This document shows, piece after piece, positions 41,043-49,801 of a stretch of 64,000 nt of DNA. The stretch is from positions 67,321 through 131,320 of the forward strand of contig CAYNOT010000016.1 in NCBI GenBank assembly GCA_964398945.1, written 5' to 3'. The notes below the pieces were generated by a model, which searched no databases, was not told where the DNA came from, and saw nothing but the letters and a program-made list of their open reading frames with translations. Each line of letters begins with the position of its first letter. Positions within the stretch are counted from its first letter, which is position 1. The position numbers and the translations under genes were made by a program. The stretch comes from JBGTGG01 sp964398945 (GTDB lineage: Bacteria; Bacteroidota; Bacteroidia; Cytophagales; Cyclobacteriaceae).

Positions 41043-42283
41043 GGTTGCATGAAGTTGATGATGCGTCCCAGCCCATCGACCAGTTGATCGATTTCCTGCT
41101 TCGTATTATAAACCGCAAAAGAAGCACGAACCGTTCCCTCAATTTTAAATTGGTCCATTAGCGGTTGCGTGCAATGGTGCCCGGTGCGAACAGCAATCCC
41201 GCGCGCATCCAACATCTGGCCAATATCAAACGGATGGATACCATCAATGATAAAAGACAATACACCTACTTTGTCCTTTGCTGTACCAATTAATCTGACC
41301 CCCGGCAATTCTGCAACTTTGCGGGTGGCATACGCAAGGAGCTCATCTTCATGCTTCCGGATATTCTCTTTTCCTAAATCATTAATAAACCGGATTGCCT
41401 CACCAAAAGCAATTACATCGGCAATATTGGGAGTGCCTGCTTCGAATTTATAGGGTAGGTCGTTGTAGGTGGTTTTCTCGAACGTAACGTTGGCAATCAT
41501 TTCGCCACCGCCCTGGTAGGGTTTCATCTTTTCGAGAAGTGCCTTTTTTCCGTAAAGGATACCTGTTCCTGTTGGCCCATACATTTTGTGCGAGGACAAG
41601 CAGTAGAAATCACAATCCAAAGCCTGTACGTCAATATCCAAATGTGACCCGGCTTGTGCACCATCGATTAAAACAATTGCACCCACTTCATGTGCCTTAT
41701 CAATTATTTCTTTAATAGGGTTGATGGTTCCCAGGCTGTTGGAGGCATGGTTTACAGCCACCATTTTTGTGTTGGAAGTTAGCAGGTTTTGATATGCGGC
41801 CATATCCAATTCCCCTTCCGGGGTAACGGGGATTACTTTTAAAACCGCTCCCGTTTCTTCACATACAAATTGCCACGGAACAATGTTGGAATGATGTTCC
41901 AATCCGGAGATAATAATTTCGTCACCCGCTTTAAGGAAAGCTTTGCCGTAGGATTGTGAAACCAGGTTGATGGCTTCCGAAACCCCTCGTACGAAAATAA
42001 TTTCTTCAACTCCGTTTGCGTTGATGAATTCACGCGCCAGTTCGCGTGTATTTTCATACGCTTTGGTTGCCTTTTCAGCAAGCGTGTGAATACCCCGATG
42101 GATGTTGGCATTGTATCCTTTATAGTAATCGATTAATGCATCAATTACTTGTGCCGGTTTTTGTGAGGTTGCGGCATTATCAAAATAAACAAGGTCTTTT
42201 CCATTTACCTGTTGGTGCAAAATTGGAAAGGACTCCCGTATTTTTTCAACATCGATTGGCGCCAATGTTTTGGTTGTCGTCAT
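41039..42283 (-). CDS. sufS: Cysteine desulfurase SufS
   Basis: A PLP enzyme that releases sulfur from cysteine as a Cys-persulfide. The Schiff-base Lys lies in CLSSHKMYGPTGTGILYG, the PLP-phosphate contacts in VSGLEHHSNIVPW, and the catalytic Cys in RTGHHCTQPLMDQF. At 414 residues it is a normal group II NifS. It overlaps sufE by 4 bases and follows sufD after 1 base. Confidence 0.96.
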   Translation of the reverse strand: MTTTKTLAPIDVEKIRESFPILHQQVNGKDLVYFDNAATSQKPAQVIDALIDYYKGYNANIHRGIHTLAEKATKAYENTRELAREFINANGVEEIIFVRGVSEAINLVSQSYGKAFLKAGDEIIISGLEHHSNIVPWQFVCEETGAVLKVIPVTPEGELDMAAYQNLLTSNTKMVAVNHASNSLGTINPIKEIIDKAHEVGAIVLIDGAQAGSHLDIDVQALDCDFYCLSSHKMYGPTGTGILYGKKALLEKMKPYQGGGEMIANVTFEKTTYNDLPYKFEAGTPNIADVIAFGEAIRFINDLGKENIRKHEDELLAYATRKVAELPGVRLIGTAKDKVGVLSFIIDGIHPFDIGQMLDARGIAVRTGHHCTQPLMDQFKIEGTVRASFAVYNTKQEIDQLVDGLGRIINFMQP

Positions 42284-42284
42284 A

Positions 42285-43565
42285 TTAAAAATTTTTATGA
42301 AGCCGATCGCTTACCAGCTGGTCAACATAACTACGCAACGCAGGTATTTTGATCCGGTCAATCACTTCCCCGATGAATGCATACAGCAGCATTGCTTTTG
42401 CAGTATCTTTCCCAAGTCCACGGGTACGCAGATAGAATAAAGCTTCTTCATCCAGTTGGCCGGAAGTACATCCATGGGAACATTTCACATCATCTGCCCA
42501 AATTTCAAGTTGGGGTTTTGTATGAATAGTTGAATCTTCAGATAAAAGGATATTCCGGTTGCTTTGGAAGGCATTTGTTTTTTGGGCCTGTGGGCGAACG
42601 TAAATACGGCCGTTGAAAACCGCTTTTGACTTTCCTTCCAATGCGCCTTTATAAAGTTCATTGCTTTGTGAATGCGGTTGCGTATGGTCTGCAATCGTAT
42701 GGTTGTCGCAAATGGAATCGCCTTTTAACAAGTAAACGCCATTCATGTATGAATCACAATTTGATCCATCTAAAATCAGGTTCAAATTGTTGCGGACCAA
42801 TTTCCCGCCAAGGGTAAAGGTATGCGCATGTACGCGGCTTGAATTCTTTTGCACCAATTGTTTGTGGTTGAATTCAATATGGTTGCCTTCATTGTTTTGG
42901 ACGGTGTAATAATTCAACCCTGAATTTTCATCCACGCTGCCTTCGGTAACGGAATTAAAAAAACATCCATTCGAACTTATTGTTTTTTCAACAATAGTAA
43001 GTTCGCTATTCTTTTCCACAACAATCAGGTTTCGTTGAAGGTGGATTCCGGAATTTCGGATAATATTGTAAACGATAATCGGCTTATCCAACACGATATT
43101 TTCAGGAACGTAAACAAACAGTCCATTTGTCCAGCCTGCAGTGTTTAAGGCTACGAAACTATCTTTTTTATAATCCGCATACGTACCCAGGTGTTTGGTG
43201 ATTATGGCGGGATGTGATTGTAACGCTTCTTGAATAGGCTGTACTTGTACGGCTGTTGGAAGAACGGAATGCGAAGCAGAAAATTCACCATCGATAAATA
43301 CTACCGGATAACCTTCCAAATCAGGAATGGCAAAGCCGGTTGGATTTATTTTGCTGGAATCCAAAGGTTCGAAAGCAAACCCTTCTATCGCTTTTGTAAT
43401 CGGTGTTTTTCTAAACTCTTCATCTTTGTGGGTAGGCAATCCAAGTTTTGAAAAGCTTTCCAATGCAGCAGCACGCAGTTCAGTCACGCCCGCAAATGAA
43501 TTAATGTTTTGCTGTAAATGGGAGAGGAGTACTTCTGATGGTGGTGTTTTGGTTGTTACGCTCAT
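42285..43565 (-). CDS. sufD: SufD scaffold protein
   Basis: A 426-residue SufBD-fold protein, partner of SufB and SufC in the SufBC2D scaffold. It has the right-handed beta-helix texture and the C-terminal CSHGCTSGQLDEEALFYLRT with the conserved His-Cys region. It lies within the SUF operon, overlapping sufC by 4 bases at its start. Confidence 0.94.
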   Translation of the reverse strand: MSVTTKTPPSEVLLSHLQQNINSFAGVTELRAAALESFSKLGLPTHKDEEFRKTPITKAIEGFAFEPLDSSKINPTGFAIPDLEGYPVVFIDGEFSASHSVLPTAVQVQPIQEALQSHPAIITKHLGTYADYKKDSFVALNTAGWTNGLFVYVPENIVLDKPIIVYNIIRNSGIHLQRNLIVVEKNSELTIVEKTISSNGCFFNSVTEGSVDENSGLNYYTVQNNEGNHIEFNHKQLVQKNSSRVHAHTFTLGGKLVRNNLNLILDGSNCDSYMNGVYLLKGDSICDNHTIADHTQPHSQSNELYKGALEGKSKAVFNGRIYVRPQAQKTNAFQSNRNILLSEDSTIHTKPQLEIWADDVKCSHGCTSGQLDEEALFYLRTRGLGKDTAKAMLLYAFIGEVIDRIKIPALRSYVDQLVSDRLHKNF

Positions 43566-44317
43566 GCTACTTCCACTTCATCTTTTATCCAATCATACCC
43601 TTTGGCTTCAAGTTCCAATGCCAATTCTTTTGTTCCTGATTTTACAATCTTTCCTTTGTACAGTACATGCACGAAATCAGGTACGATATAATCCAGCAAC
43701 CGCTGATAATGTGTAACAACAATGGTGGCATTGTCTTTTGAGCGAAGGGTATTTACACCATTCGCTACAATGCGCAATGCATCGATGTCCAAGCCCGAAT
43801 CTGTTTCATCCAGGATGGCAAGCTTTGGCTCCAACATCGCCATTTGAAAAATCTCATTGCGTTTTTTCTCACCACCGGAAAAACCTTCGTTCAGCGCACG
43901 GTTTAAAAGTGATTGATCGATCTCAACCAATTTCATTTTTTCTTTCATCAAACCAAGAAACGACACGGCATCCAACGGTTCCATGCCCCTGTATTTTCTG
44001 ATTTGGTTTACAGCGGTCTTCATAAAGTTGATGGTGCTCACGCCTGGAATTTCCACCGGATATTGGAAAGCAAGGAAGATACCTTCGCGTGCACGGTCTT
44101 CCGGGGATAACTCCAGCAAATCTGCATCCCTGAATTTCACTTCACCGGAAGTAATCTCGTAATCTTCCCGTCCAGCCAATACGGATGCAAGTGTACTTTT
44201 CCCGGAACCGTTTGGCCCCATGATCGCATGCACTTCACCTGCTTTCACCTCCAGGTTGATCCCATTTAAAATCTGGTTGTCCTCTATCTTCGCTCCTAAA
44301 TTCTTTATCGACAGCAT
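43562..44317 (-). CDS. sufC: SufC ATPase
   Basis: An ABC-type ATPase of 251 residues that drives SufBCD conformational change. Walker A is GPNGSGKST, the signature FSGGEKKRNE is the SufC form, Walker B is LAILDETDSGLD, and the switch His is in VVTHYQRLLDYI. It is separated from sufB by 125 bases of simple repeats, unlike the tight spacing elsewhere in this operon. Confidence 0.96.
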   Translation of the reverse strand: MLSIKNLGAKIEDNQILNGINLEVKAGEVHAIMGPNGSGKSTLASVLAGREDYEITSGEVKFRDADLLELSPEDRAREGIFLAFQYPVEIPGVSTINFMKTAVNQIRKYRGMEPLDAVSFLGLMKEKMKLVEIDQSLLNRALNEGFSGGEKKRNEIFQMAMLEPKLAILDETDSGLDIDALRIVANGVNTLRSKDNATIVVTHYQRLLDYIVPDFVHVLYKGKIVKSGTKELALELEAKGYDWIKDEVEVA

Positions 44318-44329
44318 TCTCTATTATAG

Positions 44330-44430
44330 TTGTTGGTTGATAGTTGATAGTTGTTAGTTGTTAGTTGTTGGTTGTTGGTTGTTGGTTGATAGTTAGTTGT
44401 TAGTTAATAATTCATCATCCATAACTCATA
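44330..44430. repeat. Degenerate GTTGTTAGTT tandem repeat between sufB and sufC
   Basis: About 100 bases of near-tandem units (GTTGATAGTT, GTTGTTAGTT, GTTGTTGGTT) followed by CATAACTCATAACTCATAA. The same vocabulary returns at 55713-55865. It carries no gene. Confidence 0.8.
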
Positions 44431-44442
44431 ACTCATAATTAA

Positions 44443-45882
44443 TTACCCCACGCTTCCTTCCAGTGTCAACGCCAATAGCTTTTGCGCTTCAACTGCAAAT
44501 TCCATTGGGAGTTGGTTCAACACTTCCTTTGCATAGCCATTTACGATCAATGCAACTGCGGATTCTTCATCAATTCCTCTTTGTAAACAATAGAAGATTT
44601 GATCTTCACCTATTTTTGAAGTGGTGGCTTCGTGCTCAATCTTTGACGATTGATTTTCCACATCGATATAGGGGAAAGTATGCGCACCACATTGATCGCC
44701 CATTAATAGCGAATCACATTGTGAATAATTGCGGGCGTTTGTTGCGCGCTTCATGATATGCACTTGTCCGCGATAACTATTTTGCGATTTACCAGCAGAA
44801 ATCCCTTTTGATACAATTCGTGATTTCGTGTTTTTTCCGATGTGGATCATCTTTGTTCCTGTGTCGGCTTGTTGGTAATTGTTGGTTACCGCTACCGAAT
44901 AAAACTCGCCCACAGAATCATCACCTTTTAGAATACAGGAAGGATATTTCCAGGTGATTGCAGATCCGGTCTCAACCTGCGTCCACGATATTTTTGAACG
45001 CTGGCCTTCGCAAAGACCGCGCTTTGTTACAAAATTATAGATTCCGCCTTTCCCGTTTTTGTCGCCCGGGTACCAGTTCTGAACCGTGGAATATTTAACG
45101 GTAGAATCTTTCATGGCGTAGATTTCAACCACAGCTGCATGCAATTGGTTTTCATCCCGTTGTGGCGCGGTGCATCCTTCCAGGTAACTCACATACGATC
45201 CTTCATCTGCCACGATCAATGTTCTTTCAAACTGACCGGTGTTGGCTGCATTGATACGGAAGTAGGTAGATAATTCCATCGGGCACCGCACGCCTTTTGG
45301 AATGTAGCAGAAAGATCCATCGGTAAAGACGGCTGCATTCAAAGCTGAAAAGTAATTATCACTTACCGGCACAACAGAACCCAGATATTTCTTTACCAAT
45401 TCAGGGTGTTCTTGAACGGCTTCACTGAATGAACAGAAAATAATCCCCAGTTCACCAAGTTTGTCTTTAAACGTAGTAGCAACAGAGACACTATCAATAA
45501 CAGCATCAACCGCAATTCCGGTAAGGCGTTTTTGTTCCGTAAGGGAGATGCCCAATTTCTCAAACGTCTTGATTAATTCAGGGTCGATGTCTTCCAGGTT
45601 TTTTGGCCCCTCTTTTTGCTTGGGTGCCGAGTAGTATATAATATCCTGGTAGTTGATAGGAGGGTAGGTGACATTCGACCACTTAGGCTCCTTCATCTTT
45701 GTCCACTGGGCAAATGCCTTTAGTCTCCATTCGAGCATCCATGCTGGCTCGTTTTTCTTCGCAGAAATAAAACGGATGATATCCTCATTCAGACCTTTTG
45801 GGGCAGAGTCGGTTTCAATACTGGTTTCCCAACCATGTTCGTATTCTCTTGACGTAAATTCCTGGATGATATCCTTACTCAT
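44443..45882 (-). CDS. sufB: SufB scaffold protein
   Basis: First gene of the SUF operon, 479 residues. Motifs typical of SufB include PKGVRCPMELSTYFRINAAN, the central YLEGCTAPQRDENQLHAAVV and the C-terminal CDSLLMGDQCGAHTFPY. It accepts sulfur from SufE and builds clusters with SufC and SufD. The start (45882) follows a palindrome at 45885-45900, and a TTG-N21-TATTTTTG promoter lies upstream. Confidence 0.96.
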   Translation of the reverse strand: MSKDIIQEFTSREYEHGWETSIETDSAPKGLNEDIIRFISAKKNEPAWMLEWRLKAFAQWTKMKEPKWSNVTYPPINYQDIIYYSAPKQKEGPKNLEDIDPELIKTFEKLGISLTEQKRLTGIAVDAVIDSVSVATTFKDKLGELGIIFCSFSEAVQEHPELVKKYLGSVVPVSDNYFSALNAAVFTDGSFCYIPKGVRCPMELSTYFRINAANTGQFERTLIVADEGSYVSYLEGCTAPQRDENQLHAAVVEIYAMKDSTVKYSTVQNWYPGDKNGKGGIYNFVTKRGLCEGQRSKISWTQVETGSAITWKYPSCILKGDDSVGEFYSVAVTNNYQQADTGTKMIHIGKNTKSRIVSKGISAGKSQNSYRGQVHIMKRATNARNYSQCDSLLMGDQCGAHTFPYIDVENQSSKIEHEATTSKIGEDQIFYCLQRGIDEESAVALIVNGYAKEVLNQLPMEFAVEAQKLLALTLEGSVG

Positions 45883-45884
45883 GG

Positions 45885-45900
45885 TAGTCTATTTAGACTA
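45885..45900. promoter_or_regulatory. Palindromic operator abutting the sufB start codon
   Basis: A perfect 16-base palindrome TAGTCTA-TT-TAGACTA lies 2 bases before the sufB ATG. An overlapping second reading ATTTAG-A-CTAAAT covers 45891-45903. It is downstream of the predicted promoter and would cover the ribosome-entry region. A related TTTAGA...TCTAAA site sits at the hmuT start, so a shared iron-responsive regulator is plausible but unproven. Confidence 0.6.
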
Positions 45901-45926
45901 AATTTAAATTGTAGCAATATTAGCAA

Positions 45927-45958
45927 CAAAAATACAACACATTAGTTCGAAAGCCCAA
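45927..45958 (-). promoter_or_regulatory. Candidate Bacteroidota-type promoter of the SUF operon
   Basis: On the minus strand TTG (45956-45958) is followed after 21 bases by TATTTTTG (45927-45934), matching the -33 TTG / -7 TAnnTTTG consensus of Bacteroidota. Transcription would start about 40 bases before sufB. Confidence 0.6.
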
Positions 45959-45982
45959 TTTATCATCATAAAATGGATGATT

Positions 45983-46480
45983 TTACTGGCTAAGGTTTAA
46001 GCTCCGGTCGAGGCTCTCTTCCAATGAAATCATGGTTTCGGTACGTTCTATACCCTCAACCTTTTGAATTTTGTCGTGCAATACCTGTTTCAGGTGGCTG
46101 GTATCCTTACAATGGACGCGGATAAACATACTGTAATTCCCCGTAGTGTAGTGGATATTCGTGACTTCGGGGATTTCTTTGAGTTGGGCCAGCACAAAAT
46201 CATATAGATCACTTTTTTGGAGAAAAACACCAATAAAGGCAGTGATATCATAGCCAAGCTTGGCGTAATTCACTTTTAGGGTATTTTTCTCAACAATGCC
46301 GGCCTCTTCCATTTTGTTCATGCGAACATGAACGGTTCCACCTGAAACAAAAACCCGCTTTGCGACTTCTGTATACGGTTTTTTGGCGTCTTGCATCAGA
46401 ATCTCAAGAATCTTTAGATCTACATTGTCAACTTTATAATTATCAGCCATTCGATTAGGGGTATTTTGATAATGATTCAA
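45983..46480 (-). CDS. Lrp/AsnC-family transcriptional regulator
   Basis: A 155-165-residue Lrp-type regulator: an N-terminal HTH (NVDLKILEILMQDAKKPYTE, RVFVSGGTVHVRMNKMEEAG) and a C-terminal RAM domain (FIGVFLQKSDLYDFV, VTNIHYTTGNYSMFIRVHCK). Such proteins sense amino acids and regulate their metabolism. The start may be at 46450 (MADNYKVDN), which fits the family better than the first ATG. It is transcribed away from the tRNA-like gene. Confidence 0.88.
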   Translation of the reverse strand: MNHYQNTPNRMADNYKVDNVDLKILEILMQDAKKPYTEVAKRVFVSGGTVHVRMNKMEEAGIVEKNTLKVNYAKLGYDITAFIGVFLQKSDLYDFVLAQLKEIPEVTNIHYTTGNYSMFIRVHCKDTSHLKQVLHDKIQKVEGIERTETMISLEESLDRSLNLSQ

Positions 46481-46594
46481 AATTATGATATTTTTTTAAA
46501 AATGGCATAATATTTTAAACGCTTTATTGCTAAAACAAACAGATTGTGATTCTTTTGTTGAATAATTTGAATCAGACGGAATCAAATCATACAC

Positions 46595-46712
46595 TGTAGG
46601 GTGTTGAAATTGGCAGACATGCCCTCCTGTCTCGGGGGTGGAGAGAAAAGGATAAAGTCCAGCCTTTTGGCGACCTAACTTCTCCGTGGAGGTTCGAATC
46701 CTTCCTCTACAG
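46595..46712 (+). tRNA. tRNA-like gene: Leu-type class II body, apparent GUC anticodon, oversized variable arm
   Basis: The ends pair as an acceptor stem (TGTAGGG 46595-46601 with CTCTACA 46705-46711, one G-T). The T arm is standard (GGAGG-TTCGAAT-CCTTC, 46688-46704). The D region (GAAATTGGCAGACATG) is Leu-like, but the D stem is weak. The anticodon arm is CCCTC-CTGTCTC-GGGGG (46622-46638), giving GUC at 46629-46631, an Asp anticodon on a non-Asp body. The variable region is about 49 nt (46639-46687), far longer than usual. The discriminator is G and CCA is not encoded. A dedicated terminator follows. Could be an unusual tRNA, a tRNA-like regulatory RNA or a decayed tRNA. Confidence 0.6.
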
Positions 46713-46738
46713 CTTTTCTTGTAATTGTTAGTTTAAGT

Positions 46739-46771
46739 AAAAGTCCGGCAAATCACCGGACTTTTGTTTTT
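46739..46771 (+). terminator. Intrinsic terminator after the tRNA-like gene
   Basis: A perfect 10-bp stem (AAAAGTCCGG 46739-46748, CCGGACTTTT 46756-46765) with a 7-nt loop is followed by GTTTTT. It ends transcription of the tRNA-like gene 27 bases after its 3' end and before the acyl-CoA ligase gene. Confidence 0.88.
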
Positions 46772-46846
46772 AATGGAACAATTCCATCGTTGTAAATCTT
46801 TGTAAAATGTTCGTAATTGGCATGCAAACGATTTACATAGGTCACA

Positions 46847-48523
46847 ATGAAAGATTTCCCTTGGTTAAAAAATTATCCCGCTGGCATTCCGCCAGAAATC
46901 AACCTCTACGATTATCCTTCCATATTGGAATTGTTCGAAGATTCTTTTAAAAAACACAAAGATTTGGTGGCGTATGAAAATATGGGGGCACAGCTTACCT
47001 ACGGGGAGCTTGATGAATTATCACATAATTTTGCTGCCTTTCTCCAGAAAGGGTTAGGACTGCAGAAAGGGGACCGGGTTGCTATCCAGATGCCGAATAT
47101 GTTACAATTCCCAATAGCTTTTATTGGAGTATTGCGTGCCGGATTGGTTGCTGTAAACACCAATCCACTTTATACCCCACGAGAAATGGAGCACCAGTTT
47201 AAAGACTCGGGTGCAAAAGCAATTGTTATTGTGGCAAACTTTGCCAGTAATCTTCAAGAGATAATTTCCCATACCTCCATTAAACATGTGATTGTCACGC
47301 AACTTGGCGACATGCATGGCGGGCTAAAAGGAGCTATTATCAATTTTGTTGTGAAGTACATCAAAAAAATGGTGCCTTCCTTCAGCCTTCCCGGTCACCT
47401 CAGGTTTAATGATGTAATGGAACGTGCCAAAACAATGGAGTATACCAGGCCTGCATTGTCTGTTGACGACCCTGCCGTGCTGCAATACACTGGCGGTACG
47501 ACTGGCATTTCCAAAGGGGCACAGCTGTCGCATGGAAATATTGTTGCCCATAATTCCATGATTGAAAAATGGTTTATTCCATTCTTAAGCGAGGACCAAC
47601 AAGATATCATGATCACGGCCTTGCCACTGTACCACATTTTTGCACTCACCGTCAATGGGATGCTGATGTTCCATGTGGGTGCAAAAAACATTTTGATAAC
47701 AAACCCGCGCGACATGAAGGGCTTTGTTAAGGAAATGGGCAAACACAAGTTTACCATTATCACAGGAGTCAATACATTGTTCAATGGAATGTTGAACAAC
47801 AAGGATTTTCAATCCCTTGATTTTTCTGTGTTGAAAGGTGGGGTTGGTGGAGGGATGGCTGTTCAGGATGCCGTAGTGAAGCGCTGGATGGAAGTGACAA
47901 AAACCCCGCTTGTGGAAGGATATGGGTTAAGCGAAACCTCACCGGTATTATGTTGCAACCCTTTGGATGGAACCCACCGTACTGGCTTTATCGGTTTGCC
48001 AATGCCCAGCACGGAGGTGGCTATTTTTGATGATGAAGGCAATCAAGTGCCAATCGGTGAAACAGGTGAAATTTGCGCGCGTGGACCGCAGGTAATGAAT
48101 GGATATTGGCAGAACGATAATGCGGATGTCTTTTACCCTGGCGGCTGGTTTAAAACCGGGGACATTGGTTTCATGAACGAAGATGGATTCTTTAAGATCG
48201 TAGACCGAAAGAAAGACATGATCAAGGTTTCGGGCTTTAATGTTTTCCCCAATGAGATAGAGAATTTTATAGCGGGCCATCCAAAAGTGTTGGAAGTGGC
48301 TGCTATTGGTATACCCCATGAAAAATCAGGCGAGGCGATAAAGGTTTTTGTTGTAAAACGTGATCAGGACCTTACCAAACAAGAACTTATTGATTTTTGC
48401 CAGCACGGTCTTACGAAGTACAAAGTACCGAAGGAAATAGTGTTTAGGGATGAACTGCCAAAATCCAATGTCGGCAAGATTATCAGGCGTGTATTGAAAG
48501 AAGAGGAAGAAAAAAAAGATTAA
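46847..48523 (+). CDS. fadD: Long-chain fatty acid-CoA ligase
   Basis: A 558-residue AMP-forming acyl-CoA synthetase that activates fatty acids for beta-oxidation or lipid synthesis. The AMP-binding P loop is QYTGGTTGISKGAQLSH, with GYGLSETSP, GWFKTGDIGFMNEDGFFKIV and the C-terminal catalytic Lys region SNVGKIIRRVLKEE. VDRKKDMIKVSGFNVFPNEI is the hinge. No signal peptide is present. The gene follows the tRNA-like gene and its terminator, so it needs its own promoter. Confidence 0.93.
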   Translation: MKDFPWLKNYPAGIPPEINLYDYPSILELFEDSFKKHKDLVAYENMGAQLTYGELDELSHNFAAFLQKGLGLQKGDRVAIQMPNMLQFPIAFIGVLRAGLVAVNTNPLYTPREMEHQFKDSGAKAIVIVANFASNLQEIISHTSIKHVIVTQLGDMHGGLKGAIINFVVKYIKKMVPSFSLPGHLRFNDVMERAKTMEYTRPALSVDDPAVLQYTGGTTGISKGAQLSHGNIVAHNSMIEKWFIPFLSEDQQDIMITALPLYHIFALTVNGMLMFHVGAKNILITNPRDMKGFVKEMGKHKFTIITGVNTLFNGMLNNKDFQSLDFSVLKGGVGGGMAVQDAVVKRWMEVTKTPLVEGYGLSETSPVLCCNPLDGTHRTGFIGLPMPSTEVAIFDDEGNQVPIGETGEICARGPQVMNGYWQNDNADVFYPGGWFKTGDIGFMNEDGFFKIVDRKKDMIKVSGFNVFPNEIENFIAGHPKVLEVAAIGIPHEKSGEAIKVFVVKRDQDLTKQELIDFCQHGLTKYKVPKEIVFRDELPKSNVGKIIRRVLKEEEEKKD

Positions 48524-48568
48524 CAAATTATTAACAGCTTGCATTTACAATTATGATTTATATCAGGA

Positions 48569-48597
48569 TTGTAATCCCGCCATGTTTAATATCTTCG
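48569..48597 (+). promoter_or_regulatory. Candidate promoter of the TolB-like lipoprotein gene
   Basis: TTG (48569-48571), an 18-base spacer and TATCTTCG (48590-48597) approximate the Bacteroidota -33/-7 consensus with one mismatch, 18 bases before the ATG. Confidence 0.35.
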
Positions 48598-48615
48598 CGC
48601 CAAAATTTATAATCC

Positions 48616-49725
48616 ATGTTTCGACTTACCAATTTCCTTTTTATTGCATCATTTTTTGTTTTTAGTTGTGGCCAGAAACCAGCAACAGGACCAACACCTG
48701 AAAGTGAAGAAGTAGCCTACGCAGATACCCTTCGCTATCCGCAAGAAAACCATATTAAAAACCTGCGCCAGATATCTTTTGGTGGTGATAATGCAGAAGC
48801 CTACTGGAGTTTTGACAACACCAAGCTTGTTTTTCAATCGAACAGCAAGGCCTGGGGCCTCAACTGCGATCAAATTTTCACCACGTCAATTGAAGGTAGC
48901 AACTTGCAAAACGAGAAACCAAAAATGGCGAGCACAGGATTGGGCCGCACAACCTGTTCGTATTTTATGCCGGGTGATACTACTATTATTTATGGATCAA
49001 CCCACCTGGGTGGGAAAGATTGCCCTGCCGAACCGGAGCGTGTACCGGGAGGAAAATACCTATGGCCGATTTATGATACGTACGATATTTTTATTTCCGA
49101 TTTAGAAGGGAACATCCTCAAGCAACTTACCGATACACCAGGCTATGATGCGGAAGCAACTGTTTCACCGCAAGGCGATAAAATTGTTTTCACCTCAACA
49201 CGGAATGGTGATTTGGATTTGTACACCATGGATATCGATGGTTCGAATGTGAAGCAGATTACATTTGATCCTGGCTATGATGGTGGGGCATTCTTCTCAC
49301 CGGATGGAAAAAAAATAGTGTTCCGTGCATCCCGGCCACAAACAGATGAAGAAAAGAAGGAGTACAGTGATTTGTTAAAACAAGGATTGGTGGCGCCTAC
49401 TACAATGGAATTGTACACCTGCAATGTGGATGGTTCTGACTTGAAGCAAATCACTAACTTAGGAAAAGCAAATTGGGCACCTTTCTATCATCCTTCCGGG
49501 AAGAAGATTATCTTTTCATCCAACCATCATGGCAGCCGGGGATTTCAATTCAATTTGTTTATGATCAATGAAGATGGAAGCGGATTGGAGCAGATCACGT
49601 ATGATGGTGTATTTGATTCTTTCCCTATGTTTTCACCGGATGGTAAGAAGATTGTATTTTCTTCCAACAGAAACAATGGTGGTACACGCGACACCAACAT
49701 TTTTGTTGGCGAGTGGGTTGATTGA
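48616..49725 (+). CDS. TolB-like beta-propeller (PD40) lipoprotein
   Basis: A 369-residue exported protein. The N-terminus MFRLTNFLFIASFFVFSC is a lipoprotein signal with Cys18 as anchor. It contains at least five PD40/WD40-like repeats, for example VSPQGDKIVFTSTRNGDLDL, FSPDGKKIVFRASRP, YHPSGKKIIFSSNHHGSRGF and FSPDGKKIVFSSNRNNGG, forming a TolB-type propeller. A role in envelope protein interaction is inferred. No Tol-Pal genes are adjacent. Confidence 0.87.
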   Translation: MFRLTNFLFIASFFVFSCGQKPATGPTPESEEVAYADTLRYPQENHIKNLRQISFGGDNAEAYWSFDNTKLVFQSNSKAWGLNCDQIFTTSIEGSNLQNEKPKMASTGLGRTTCSYFMPGDTTIIYGSTHLGGKDCPAEPERVPGGKYLWPIYDTYDIFISDLEGNILKQLTDTPGYDAEATVSPQGDKIVFTSTRNGDLDLYTMDIDGSNVKQITFDPGYDGGAFFSPDGKKIVFRASRPQTDEEKKEYSDLLKQGLVAPTTMELYTCNVDGSDLKQITNLGKANWAPFYHPSGKKIIFSSNHHGSRGFQFNLFMINEDGSGLEQITYDGVFDSFPMFSPDGKKIVFSSNRNNGGTRDTNIFVGEWVD

Positions 49726-49801
49726 TGTACTTGCCGGGTATGCTTTGCCGCTGGCGATTTCTTATGTAAATTTAGGGGTGTAACTTTAATTCTTTTATCT
49801 C

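Noticed and set aside
44330..44430. Possible CRISPR array
   Set aside because: Units are short (about 10 bases), nearly adjacent and degenerate, with no spacers and no cas genes in the window.
46595..46712. Selenocysteine tRNA reading of the tRNA-like gene
   Set aside because: The anticodon is GUC, not UCA, the acceptor stem is 7 bp and the D stem is short, none of which fits tRNA-Sec.
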